Positions 23,293 through 30,679 of a stretch of DNA of 37,018 nucleotides are shown piece by piece. Every line of letters starts with the position of its first letter. Within the stretch, counting starts at the first letter, position 1. Both the position numbers and the translations under genes were made by a program. The notes below the pieces were generated by a model, which was not told where the DNA came from, made no database searches, and saw only the letters and a list, made by a program, of their open reading frames with translations. Origin of the DNA: Bacteroidota bacterium (GTDB lineage: Bacteria > Bacteroidota > Bacteroidia > Chitinophagales > LD1); the NCBI GenBank assembly GCA_025963485.1, contig JAOQAO010000081.1, positions 1-37,018 on the forward strand. The letters run 5' to 3'.

Positions 23293-23931
23293 CTAACCGA
23301 TCACTATTTTCCTGCCAAGGTATCTGGGCTCTTTACCTGTCAGCTGGTCTACAAATACCTTGACGCGCGCCAAACGCTCACGCATCCTCGTGCGAAGGCC
23401 GGCACGGCGTGATACATCGCGTGCGTTGAAAGCGATGGCGGAGATACCTATCTGTGAAGCGATATAAAGTGCGCGCTCATTATGCCATGACTGGGAGATG
23501 ACTGTGACCGAGTCCTGCCCGAAAACTTCTTTGGCCCTTTTCATCGAGTCAAAGGTACGGAAGCCTGCATAGTCCGGATAGATGCGCGTGGAGTCCACGC
23601 CCTCCGCTATCAGGTCCTCCCGCATTTGAGTAGACTCGTCGTACTCCCGGCGGCCATTGTCACCGCTTACGATGAGGTAGCTGATCTTGCCGCTTTTCAT
23701 CAGTGCGGCAGCGGCCTGTATACGGTACGTATAGTAGCGGTTCTCGTATTTGTTCCTGATATATTTATTGGTCCCCAGGAGGATGCCAGTACGGCGGTAC
23801 GGAATGCTGTCGGTATTTGAATATAATTTTCCGCTGGCAGCGGCGACGACCTTATGATTGCAGACGATGAGTGCCGATGCTGATAAAATAATAAGGAGGA
23901 GGATAGCAATGGCTAAAAGTTTTCTGCGCAT
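23293..23931 (-). CDS. SanA/YdcF-like DUF218 membrane-anchored protein
   Basis: The 212-residue protein has one N-terminal transmembrane helix ('LLAIAILLLIILSASALIV') and a DUF218 domain outside. The family blocks are visible: 'RTGILLGTNKYI', 'YRIQAAAALMKSGKISYLIVSGDNG', 'EGVDSTRIYPDYAGFRTFDSMKRA' and 'VTVISQSWHNERALYIA'. E. coli SanA affects outer-membrane barrier function (vancomycin sensitivity at high temperature). The biochemical activity is not established. The ATG at 23931 gives the proper basic start of the anchor helix. It is monocistronic, divergent from the regulator at 24121. Confidence 0.85.
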   Translation of the reverse strand: MRRKLLAIAILLLIILSASALIVCNHKVVAAASGKLYSNTDSIPYRRTGILLGTNKYIRNKYENRYYTYRIQAAAALMKSGKISYLIVSGDNGRREYDESTQMREDLIAEGVDSTRIYPDYAGFRTFDSMKRAKEVFGQDSVTVISQSWHNERALYIASQIGISAIAFNARDVSRRAGLRTRMRERLARVKVFVDQLTGKEPRYLGRKIVIG

Positions 23932-24087
23932 GGGTGAAGGTTGATGTAGCCAAAAGTAATAAATGTATGATACTAGTTGAGGGATACTTGTAGCTGATAG
24001 TTTTTGTATTTATCCGGCATGTGGTATCCGGCCGCTCATTCTTCTTTTCGCCTATAAAATATATAAAGAGTAAAACACGCTGTTTAT

Positions 24088-24095
24088 TATATTTG
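24088..24095 (+). promoter_or_regulatory. Exact TAnnTTTG box before the small regulator
   Basis: TATATTTG matches the Bacteroidota -7 consensus exactly and lies 25 nt before the start codon at 24121; no clear -33 TTTG is seen. Confidence 0.45.
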
Positions 24096-24120
24096 CGTTT
24101 ATCCATCTAATAATATCAAT

Positions 24121-24477
24121 ATGAGCATCCGTGACAGATATATCAAAGCCCTCAATGAAGTGGTGGGCCGCGACAAAAAGTTTCGCAACCTGGTGACCTA
24201 TGTCAATGAAACCGGCGACAACTACAGCACTCTCTCTAAGGTGATGAATCCTGAAACATACAAAGACCTGCAGCCTACGCTGGGCATGTGCGAGAATCTC
24301 TGCCTCCACTCTGACACCAACGGCCATTGGCTCCTCACCGGCACCACAGCTAAGGCCAATACAAAAATACCATCTGCCAGCAAAGAAGAAAAACGCCTCG
24401 AAGCGCTCGAAATGCGCCTCGAGAAACTGGAGAAAGTGATCACTAAGAAAGTACAGGGACAAGCGAGGAAGAAGTAA
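24121..24477 (+). CDS. Putative HTH-type regulator with C-terminal coiled coil
   Basis: The 118-residue protein has a helical N-terminal domain. Its last part, 'PTLGMCENLCLHSDTNGHWLLTGT', strongly resembles the end of phage-repressor-like XRE domains of Bacteroidota, which finish in '.P.WLLTGeG'. A Ser/Lys linker leads to a charged coiled coil, 'EEKRLEALEMRLEKLEKVI'. I cannot place the helix-turn-helix confidently ('FRNLVTYVNETGDNYSTLSKVM' is the best candidate), so DNA binding is inferred. It has its own exact -7 box. The next small gene starts three bases after its stop, so the two are likely co-translated. Confidence 0.6.
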   Translation: MSIRDRYIKALNEVVGRDKKFRNLVTYVNETGDNYSTLSKVMNPETYKDLQPTLGMCENLCLHSDTNGHWLLTGTTAKANTKIPSASKEEKRLEALEMRLEKLEKVITKKVQGQARKK

Positions 24478-24480
24478 ACT

Positions 24481-24765
24481 ATGGCTATAGATGTATGTCT
24501 TACAGACGAAAATGGAAATCCCGAATCTAATTTGGTGATCTGGGAAACTTTCAAGGGCGATACTTCTATCGAGGCTTATGTTTTACTCAAATATATAGAT
24601 CCACATGGGGACACAACTTTCAATACGCTGCAAATCGCGGATCTGATTTCAGATATGATACGTTTTAAAAAAACGGAGAGTTGTCCTGCAGCAGATGCTA
24701 TAATAGAATTGGCAAATCGATGTAGGAACGAAGTGCACACCTATTTGGTATTCTATGGTGATTAG
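24481..24765 (+). CDS. Small hypothetical protein, partner of the HTH-like gene
   Basis: This 94-residue acidic, soluble protein begins three bases after the stop of the regulator-like gene. I do not recognise it. Visible features are a 'DENGNPESNLVIWETF' start and a helical middle ('TLQIADLISDMIRFKK'). Cysteines are at about 6, 63 and 77, and it ends in a short strand ('HTYLVFYGD'). There is no signal peptide or membrane span. The tight coupling with an HTH-like gene suggests a regulator-partner pair, but there is no toxin or nuclease motif to support a toxin-antitoxin call. Confidence 0.6.
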   Translation: MAIDVCLTDENGNPESNLVIWETFKGDTSIEAYVLLKYIDPHGDTTFNTLQIADLISDMIRFKKTESCPAADAIIELANRCRNEVHTYLVFYGD

Positions 24766-24894
24766 ACTCAATCTTTCTAAACCGCGGCGAATTCAAGATC
24801 ATATTTATTACACTACCCAAGGCCATAGCTAGACTTTACAGTTCAGCTTCTTTGCAGTTTGATTGTATTGACGCTTTTCAATACTTTCACTTTC

Positions 24895-25974
24895 ATGGAT
24901 AAAATATTAGGATTTCTCGCACCAGTATTTATATACGCTTTCATCTTTGTTTTAAATGCTATCGTGCCCGGCCGCTGGGTAGTGGGCTATGCTAGTAAAC
25001 CCAACTCTACGGAGAAACTAAAATACCGCCTAAATGGATTGATCATTTTATTTCTTGTGGTCGGATGCTGGGCCGCATTGTGCCACTATGGCTTAGTAGC
25101 CTGGGATTGGCTGTACATATATAGATGGTATGGACTGGCAGGTGCTGTGAGTTTCGGGCTTATCTTTTCGCTCGCTATCGTCTTGCCCAATGCTCCGGTT
25201 AAGAGATCCTTTTTCGCAGACTTCTATCTCGGCCGGCTGGAGAACCCACAACTGTGGGGTGGCCGCATAGACGCCAAGATGTGGCTCTACCTTGTCGGCG
25301 CTGTGATGCTGGAGCTGAATGTCCTTAGCTTCACCGCGCATCACTATCTGCTGTATGGGGAGGCTTCTTCTCATGGTATCTTTGTCTGTGCGGGCTTGCT
25401 TACTTATTTCCTGATCGACTACCTGACTTTTGAGGAAGTACATTTATACACCTACGATCTTTTCGCTGAGCGGGTGGGTTTTAAGCTGGGTTGGGGATGT
25501 ATCGCGTTTTATCCATACTTCTATTCCATACCGCTGTGGTCCACTGTGTCGCTGGCTCCCGCACCGACGCCGGATTATTTGCTGGTAGTTTATGCCCTGA
25601 TATTTTTAACGGGATGGAGTATATCACGCGGCGCCAATTTGCAAAAGTATTTCTTCAAGAAAGATCCAAAGAAAATTTTCCTCGGTATCACACCTGAGAC
25701 TATCACCGATGGCAAGCGCACATTGCTCGTCAATGGTTTCTGGGGGCTGAGCCGCCATATCAACTATCTCGGCGAGATACTGATGGCGACAGGCATTGTT
25801 TTAGCCGTAGGCTATCCGCTGCTGCCATGGCCCTGGTTGTATCCGCTGTATTATGTGGTGCTGCTATTTCCCCGCCAGATAGATGATGACAAACGCTGTG
25901 CCGCGAAGTACGGCCCGCTGTGGGATGAATACCTGAAGCGGGTGCCGAAGAGGATTGTGCCTTGGGTGTATTGA
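24895..25974 (+). CDS. ERG4/ERG24-family sterol reductase homologue
   Basis: Starting at ATG 24895 (the track start adds 12 residues), this 359-residue protein has about nine transmembrane helices. It carries the landmarks of the Delta14/C-7/C-24 sterol reductase family: 'DFYLGRLENPQ' (eukaryotes have 'DFFlGrELNPR'), 'LLVNGFWGLSRHINYLGEI', and the C-terminal 'DDKRCAAKYGPLWDEYLKRVPKRIVPWVY'. These NADPH-dependent enzymes reduce ring or side-chain double bonds of sterols. No other sterol-pathway gene is in view, so the substrate may be another polycyclic or isoprenoid lipid. It is alone on its strand; the toxin-antitoxin pair follows convergently. Confidence 0.82.
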   Translation: MDKILGFLAPVFIYAFIFVLNAIVPGRWVVGYASKPNSTEKLKYRLNGLIILFLVVGCWAALCHYGLVAWDWLYIYRWYGLAGAVSFGLIFSLAIVLPNAPVKRSFFADFYLGRLENPQLWGGRIDAKMWLYLVGAVMLELNVLSFTAHHYLLYGEASSHGIFVCAGLLTYFLIDYLTFEEVHLYTYDLFAERVGFKLGWGCIAFYPYFYSIPLWSTVSLAPAPTPDYLLVVYALIFLTGWSISRGANLQKYFFKKDPKKIFLGITPETITDGKRTLLVNGFWGLSRHINYLGEILMATGIVLAVGYPLLPWPWLYPLYYVVLLFPRQIDDDKRCAAKYGPLWDEYLKRVPKRIVPWVY

Positions 25975-25998
25975 ATATCTGAAGAAAAAATTTAAACG

Positions 25999-26289
25999 TT
26001 ATCTGAACTTCTTAATGGGATCTTGACTAGTATGGAAAAAGGAATAAACAATGATTTCTTTATCAGATATTTCGTAGATCAATAAATAAGGAAAGCGATC
26101 AATTAAGATTTGTCTAAATTCCTTATATACCTTCTGAAAGTGCAACGGGTATTTACGGACATAAGCTATTTTCTCCTTTACCTCTTCTACAAACTGATCT
26201 CCTAGTCCATTTTGTTGTTCTTCGTAATAATCATGGGCAGTTTGTATATCCTTGTATGCCTCTTCCTTTATGATTAGTTTTAAAATCAT
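25999..26289 (-). CDS. ParE/RelE-superfamily toxin
   Basis: The 96-residue protein fits the ParE/RelE toxin pattern: 'YKDIQTAHDYYEEQQNGLGDQFVEEVKEKI' forms the helical hairpin and 'RKYPLHFQKVYKEFRQILIDRFPYLLIYEI' the central sheet, then 'IIVYSFFHTSQDPIKKF' at the end. ParE types act on gyrase and RelE types cleave ribosomal mRNA; sequence alone does not decide which. The start overlaps the antitoxin stop by four bases (ATGA). Antitoxin first, toxin second is the usual order. Confidence 0.82.
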   Translation of the reverse strand: MILKLIIKEEAYKDIQTAHDYYEEQQNGLGDQFVEEVKEKIAYVRKYPLHFQKVYKEFRQILIDRFPYLLIYEISDKEIIVYSFFHTSQDPIKKFR

Positions 26290-26513
26290 TTCCTCTTCGA
26301 TTTCAGCATTTTCTCGGTTTGTTCCCAGGTATAAGATTTGCTATTGCCGGACAGGTGATTGCTCTTCCTTTTATCCAGTTCTTTTTTTTGCTCTTTGGAA
26401 AGGTGGAACTGCTCAATGCTAGGTTTTACCAGTGTTCTGATAGCTTGTAGTACTTTGTCGTCAGCTTGTTCTATATAGCCGTGTATTTCCTGTTTCAACT
26501 CTTCGGATTTCAT
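26286..26513 (-). CDS. Antitoxin of the ParE/RelE-type pair
   Basis: This 75-residue charged, helical protein is directly upstream of the toxin gene and overlaps it by four bases. Its N-terminal 'EELKQEIHGYIEQADDKVLQAI' is typical of Bacteroidota type II antitoxins of ParE-like toxins, and it ends in a 'SKSYTWEQTEKMLKSKRK' tail that would contact the toxin. No clear ribbon-helix-helix is visible, so DNA-binding autoregulation is uncertain. The 134-base region upstream to 26647 would hold the promoter; I see no palindrome there. Confidence 0.75.
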   Translation of the reverse strand: MKSEELKQEIHGYIEQADDKVLQAIRTLVKPSIEQFHLSKEQKKELDKRKSNHLSGNSKSYTWEQTEKMLKSKRK

Positions 26514-26647
26514 GCGCTTCTTTTTTACTAAGATAAGAAAAATAGTCTGGCCCTACCAATAGCTACACCTGACCACTTTAGCAAAGGCATTTGCATCTAT
26601 CTCTTTATAGTAGCTCTTTCCCTTTTTTGCAAAACTTCATTGCGCAT

Positions 26648-27445
26648 TTACAGCCTATACATCTTCCTCGTCGTATCGCCCATGATCGTGATAGCCATCT
26701 TTCGCGGCATGAGGCGCTGCATGATGAAGCTGGCAAACTTATTTCCAGTACCAGTGATGAAAGAAGGTGTCTTTCCGAGTTTCTGCAAACACTCTGTCAC
26801 GACCTCATCGGGACTTTGAACCTTGGGTGCAAAGATGCTGGTCTTCTCCGGTTTGGTCTCTATATAGTTCGGTGTGGAGGTAGCACCCGCACAGCAGGCT
26901 ATGACATCGACGCTGCGGTCTTTCCACTCGTACCACAGGCTCTCTGCGAGGATACGGTTGAAAGCCTTGCTTGCGGCATAGGCTGCCAGGAAACCACTAC
27001 CCTGAAAACCTGCGAGCGATGCCATCAGTATCATCGCGCCTTTCTTTTGACGAAGCATGGATGCGCCAAATAGCTGCATCATATTCATCGGCGTGATCAT
27101 ATTGGCTTGCGCGAGTTGGTTATGTTGTTCGATCGTATTGTTTTCAAAAGGTCCGATGTAGGAGAGGGCGGCGTTGTAAACCAGCAGGTTTATTTCTTTT
27201 TCACCGACCACTTTTTGCAATTGCATGGCTGCATCCACGCTCGCGAGATCGCAGGTGATGCAGGTCACTTCTATATTATATTTCTCTTTGAGCGAAGCGG
27301 CAAGTATACCCAATGGCTCTTTGCGCCGGGCTACTAATATCAGGTCCATGCCCGATGCAGCGAGCTGTGTGGCAAAGGCAGCGCCTATTCCTTCAGATGC
27401 GCCGGCTATGAGCGCGAGTGGGCCGTATTTTTGTTTGACTGTCAT
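26648..27445 (-). CDS. Short-chain dehydrogenase/reductase
   Basis: The 265-residue protein has the classical SDR landmarks: 'GASEGIGAAFA' (dinucleotide site, 15-25), 'LVARRKEPLG' (the Arg after the second strand suggests NADP(H)), 'CDLASVDA', 'VYNAAL' in place of NNAG, and the catalytic 'MASLAGFQGSG...YAASKAF' Ser-Tyr-Lys set. The C-terminal phrase 'MQRLMPRKMAITIMG' closely matches the partial SDR at the right end of the window ('QRLMSRKMMVGIMG'), so the two are paralogues of the same subfamily. The substrate is unknown; the nearest named relatives are DltE/YqjQ-like SDRs. Confidence 0.88.
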   Translation of the reverse strand: MTVKQKYGPLALIAGASEGIGAAFATQLAASGMDLILVARRKEPLGILAASLKEKYNIEVTCITCDLASVDAAMQLQKVVGEKEINLLVYNAALSYIGPFENNTIEQHNQLAQANMITPMNMMQLFGASMLRQKKGAMILMASLAGFQGSGFLAAYAASKAFNRILAESLWYEWKDRSVDVIACCAGATSTPNYIETKPEKTSIFAPKVQSPDEVVTECLQKLGKTPSFITGTGNKFASFIMQRLMPRKMAITIMGDTTRKMYRL

Positions 27446-27470
27446 TGTGCCGAAAGTAATTGTTATTTAT

Positions 27471-27552
27471 GATTTTTGATTTATGGTTTATGATTGGAAT
27501 ACAATTGGCAATCGGACGTCTGCGAAATCATAAACCATAAATCATATATCAT
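27471..27552. repeat. Heptamer inverted repeat with 19-bp perfect stem
   Basis: GATTTTT, GATTTAT, GGTTTAT, GATTGGA (27471-27498) face AAATCAT, AAACCAT, AAATCAT, ATATCAT (27525-27552). TGATTTATGGTTTATGATT (27477-27495) is the exact reverse complement of AATCATAAACCATAAATCA (27526-27544), with a 30-base loop. It lies between the divergent SDR and DUF1304 genes and so could be transcribed in either leader. Confidence 0.85.
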
Positions 27553-27593
27553 AAATGGATTCTCATTATCTTGTCTCCACTAAACCAAAACTC

Positions 27594-27956
27594 ATGCACA
27601 TCATCGCAAAAATATTCGTAGGCCTTGTAGCTGTCGAGCATATCTATATCCTGTGGCTGGAGATGTTTGCCTGGACCACGCGCGGGCCGAAGACCTTCCG
27701 CTCGCTGAAGCCCGAACTCTTCGTCCCGACCAAGGCCCTCGCTGCCAATCAGGGCTTGTACAATGGTTTCCTCTCGGCGGGCCTCATCTGGTCCCTGTGC
27801 ATACAGGACATAGCCTGGTCGCGCAATGTGGCGGAGTTCTTTCTCGGATGTGTGATCACAGCAGGGATTTACGGGGCGGTGACAGCGCAGAAGTCTATTT
27901 TCTACATACAGGCCCTGCCTGCGCTCATCGCATTGGCATTGGTACTCTTTTTGTAG
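27594..27956 (+). CDS. DUF1304 family membrane protein
   Basis: With ATG 27594 the protein is 120 residues and matches DUF1304: 'IIAKIFVGLVAVEHIYILWLEMFAWTT' followed by 'FVPTKALAANQGLYNGFLSAGLIW', and four hydrophobic helices in all. The ORF-track start at 27555 lies next to the repeat and adds 13 unlikely polar residues. The family is small, widespread and of unknown function, in the inner membrane. It is divergent from the SDR gene and upstream of ppk2 by 44 nt on the same strand, though the repeat tract in that gap suggests a separate leader. Confidence 0.85.
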   Translation: MHIIAKIFVGLVAVEHIYILWLEMFAWTTRGPKTFRSLKPELFVPTKALAANQGLYNGFLSAGLIWSLCIQDIAWSRNVAEFFLGCVITAGIYGAVTAQKSIFYIQALPALIALALVLFL

Positions 27957-27967
27957 TTTGTATTCTC

Positions 27968-27995
27968 TTACTACTTACTACTCACTACTAAATAC
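27968..27995. repeat. Period-7 tract before ppk2
   Basis: TTACTAC, TTACTAC, TCACTAC, TAAATAC in tandem, then TACTCATG, whose ATG is the ppk2 start codon. It fills most of the 44-base gap. Confidence 0.8.
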
Positions 27996-28000
27996 TACTC

Positions 28001-28885
28001 ATGGATATCGACTGGAAAAAATACCGCATCACATCGGGCAAGGATTTTAAAATATCGAAGTTCTCTACGCATGCACCGGTGAAGCGGCCCTCAGATCAGG
28101 TGCTCCTGGAGGAAGAGAAGAAATACAAGAACGCGATAGCCTCCATACAGTATAAGCTCTACGCAGAAAACAGGCAATCCATGCTCATCGTGCTGCAAGG
28201 CATGGACAGTTCGGGCAAAGACAGCCTCGTGCGCCATATTATGAACGGCGTCAATCCGCAGGGTCTGCAGGTGTATAGCTTCAAGCACCCGACATCGCTG
28301 GAGCTGGAGCACAGCTACCTGTGGAGGCACTATCTCAAACTGCCCGAGCATGGACAGATCACGATATTCAACCGCTCACACTACGAGAATGTCCTTATCG
28401 CAAAGGTACACCCCGAGATCGTGCTCGCGGAGCATGTGCCGGGTATCGACTCGGTGAAAAAGGTCAATGATAAATTCTGGAAGCAGCGCTACCACCAGAT
28501 CAATAACTTCGAAGATGTGATCACGCAGAACGGTACGCGCATTGTGAAATTCTTCCTCCACCTCTCGCGCGATGAGCAGCGCAGACGTTTCCTGGAGAGG
28601 CTGGAGAATAAGGAGAAGCACTGGAAATTTTCCTCCGATGATATCAAGGAGAGGGAATACTGGGATGAGTACCAGCAGGCATATCAGGATGCGATCAGGC
28701 ACACGAGCCAGGACAAAACGCCCTGGTATGTGATCCCTGCAGATGACAAATGGTTCACGCATATGCTGTGTGGCGAGATCATCCAGCATGAGCTGGAAAA
28801 AATGAATCCGTCCTTCCCGGCGATAGATAAGACCGAACTGGAGATGATGCATCAGGCCAAGATCAGCCTGGAGAAAGGCAAGTGA
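28001..28885 (+). CDS. ppk2: Polyphosphate kinase 2 family phosphotransferase
   Basis: The 294-residue cytoplasmic protein has the P-loop 'GMDSSGKD' (67-74), Walker B 'IFNRSHYE' (122-129) and the lid segment with 'RRRFLERL', all standard in the PPK2 family. These enzymes transfer phosphate between polyphosphate and nucleotides (AMP, ADP or GDP, depending on class). With one domain and this length it could be class I or III, which I cannot tell by eye. The GH76 gene follows after six bases on the same strand, so they probably share a transcript even though their roles look unrelated. Confidence 0.88.
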   Translation: MDIDWKKYRITSGKDFKISKFSTHAPVKRPSDQVLLEEEKKYKNAIASIQYKLYAENRQSMLIVLQGMDSSGKDSLVRHIMNGVNPQGLQVYSFKHPTSLELEHSYLWRHYLKLPEHGQITIFNRSHYENVLIAKVHPEIVLAEHVPGIDSVKKVNDKFWKQRYHQINNFEDVITQNGTRIVKFFLHLSRDEQRRRFLERLENKEKHWKFSSDDIKEREYWDEYQQAYQDAIRHTSQDKTPWYVIPADDKWFTHMLCGEIIQHELEKMNPSFPAIDKTELEMMHQAKISLEKGK

Positions 28886-28891
28886 GTGCGT

Positions 28892-29950
28892 ATGAAGCGT
28901 AAGATCATCCTGAGTTTTATTGTATTGATTTTGTCCCTGAGCAGTGCATGGGCGCAGCGCGGTGTGGACCTGCTCTATGTACATCGGGGTGATACGATAG
29001 CTGCTGCGCTGCATGGCATAGAGCGCACGGACCACCTGTGGCAACATGCCGGCTGGTGGAATAGCGCGAACATTTTTGAGGCTCTCCTCGATCACCAGCG
29101 GCTCACCGGCGAGCGCGACAGCGCCTGGTGCCAGCGCGTGTATGTGGCAAATAATAAACGCTTCAAGGGCGGATACCAGAATGACTACTATGATGACAAT
29201 GCCTGGTGGGCACTCGCTTGGATCAAGGCATTCGACCTGTATCATGACAAGGCCTATATACGCACTGCTGAGCAGATATGGATCGATATGGACAGGACGG
29301 GCCGCGATACCGTATGCGGTGGAGGCATAGTATGGCACCCCACCAAGCGGTACAAAAACGCGATCACCAATGAACTATATATACTGCTCTCCGCGCGACT
29401 GGCACAGCGCACTACAGATAGTGCGGCACATCGGATGTATCTCGCCAGTGCGATCAATGACTGGATATGGTTTCGCAATAGTGGAATGTTGAATAAGGAC
29501 AACCTGGTCAACGACGGACTGACCTCAGACTGTGGCAATAACAATGGAACGACCTTCACCTACAATCAGGGTGTGATCCTTGGCGGGCTTGCCGAGCTGA
29601 CGAAGCTCACAGGCGATACCGCCTATCTCGTCACGGCGCGGAGCATAGCCTACAGTGCGATAGCTCTGCTCAGCGACTCCGGCATGATCCTCACCGAGCC
29701 CAGGCGCGAGCGTGTGAATGCCGACCTGATACAGTTCAAAGGGATATTCGTCCGCTACCTCGCGCAGCTCAATGCTACACTGCATGATCCTCACATCAGC
29801 ACCTACCTTCGCCACAATGCCGACAGCGCATGGGTGCGTGCGCACAACGGGCATCATCTGTATGACTACTATTGGCAGGGGCCATATGTGGGTTGGACAG
29901 GGAGTGGTACGGGTGCGGCGCTGGACCTGATGAATGCGGCAGTGTATTGA
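28892..29950 (+). CDS. Glycoside hydrolase family 76 protein (alpha-mannanase-like)
   Basis: I prefer ATG 28892 to the GTG at 28886, because 'MKRKIILSF' gives a standard signal peptide cut after 'SAWAQ'. The mature enzyme has the GH76 features: an (alpha/alpha) helical barrel pattern and the paired catalytic aspartates 'YYDDNAWW' (Asp101, Asp102), then 'GGGIVWHPTKRYKNAITNELY' and 'FTYNQGVILGGLAEL'. GH76 members are endo-alpha-1,6-mannanases acting on fungal or bacterial mannan, usually periplasmic or at the surface in Bacteroidota. No SusC/SusD pair is near, so it is not in a classic utilisation locus. Confidence 0.85.
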   Translation: MKRKIILSFIVLILSLSSAWAQRGVDLLYVHRGDTIAAALHGIERTDHLWQHAGWWNSANIFEALLDHQRLTGERDSAWCQRVYVANNKRFKGGYQNDYYDDNAWWALAWIKAFDLYHDKAYIRTAEQIWIDMDRTGRDTVCGGGIVWHPTKRYKNAITNELYILLSARLAQRTTDSAAHRMYLASAINDWIWFRNSGMLNKDNLVNDGLTSDCGNNNGTTFTYNQGVILGGLAELTKLTGDTAYLVTARSIAYSAIALLSDSGMILTEPRRERVNADLIQFKGIFVRYLAQLNATLHDPHISTYLRHNADSAWVRAHNGHHLYDYYWQGPYVGWTGSGTGAALDLMNAAVY

Positions 29951-29993
29951 GGGACGAAGGCGGGGGTGAATTATCGCTATAAAGTGACTTTTT

Positions 29994-30392
29994 TTATTTC
30001 ATCGGATCAGCATGAATAATATATTCCCGATAAAGGTACCATGCTATATAGATATCTATTAGTTTTTGCTTTTTAAAATTTTTGCTGGCAAATGATGATG
30101 CGGGCAGGATCTGATCCATGAATCTTCTGAACATGGCCATATTCCGGCAGCCTTCAAATAATTCATTGAGCTCTTCTTTTGATAGTTTACTCTCATCGAG
30201 TTTGTCTGCTGAATGATAAGTAATGGCGACGCGGCGTATATCTTTTTCACTCGTCCATTTCCGAAACTCAGTCTTGCTTATGCCTGCATTCTTAAGAGCA
30301 TTATTACTATCCGCACTATCATACACAGTCTGCTGCGCACAAACAGTCCACGCGAAAAAGAGGAGCGCTATTGATGCCAGGTATTTTGACAT
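29994..30392 (-). CDS. Small secreted hypothetical protein
   Basis: This 132-residue protein has a clear Sec signal peptide ('MSKYLASIALLFFAWTVCAQQ', signal peptidase I type). The mature part is helical and highly charged ('KTEFRKWTSEKDIRRV', 'LSKEELNELFEGCRNMAMFRRF') and keeps a single cysteine. I do not recognise a family. It is convergent with the GH76 gene (43 bases between stops) and divergent from the cysteine-protease gene. No partner is evident. Confidence 0.72.
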   Translation of the reverse strand: MSKYLASIALLFFAWTVCAQQTVYDSADSNNALKNAGISKTEFRKWTSEKDIRRVAITYHSADKLDESKLSKEELNELFEGCRNMAMFRRFMDQILPASSFASKNFKKQKLIDIYIAWYLYREYIIHADPMK

Positions 30393-30679
30393 GGGCAGGA
30401 ATTCTGCTACAAGGTATAATATCTACAGGAAGGTGTCGTCATTGATCCATCAATTTTTTGTGATCGCAGGTATTGGTTTGGTAGGTGTTTTCATGACATA
30501 TGATATGCTATTCGGGCCAATTTGGCCTTTGTCATATAAAGCAACTACCGGTTCGCGGGTGGTATAGAATTCATAAAAAAAGTTCGTTTTTGACAATTTG
30601 ACTTTTATCTTAGAGGAATGGATACCCTGTATAGGGCATCCAGTGCTGTTCGTTTTCGTAAACCCAAAACCTCAAAATC

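Noticed and set aside
24121-24765. Phage remnant
   Set aside because: The repressor-like domain is the only phage-like trait; no integrase, attachment site or other phage gene is nearby.
27471-27552. CRISPR array or terminator
   Set aside because: The repeats are 7 bases with no spacers of CRISPR size; the hairpin has a 30-base loop and sits between divergent starts, not gene ends.
28376-29338. Minus-strand ORF of 320 aa opposite ppk2 and GH76
   Set aside because: Antisense shadow of two clear enzyme genes; the codon pattern follows the plus-strand genes and no family is recognisable.
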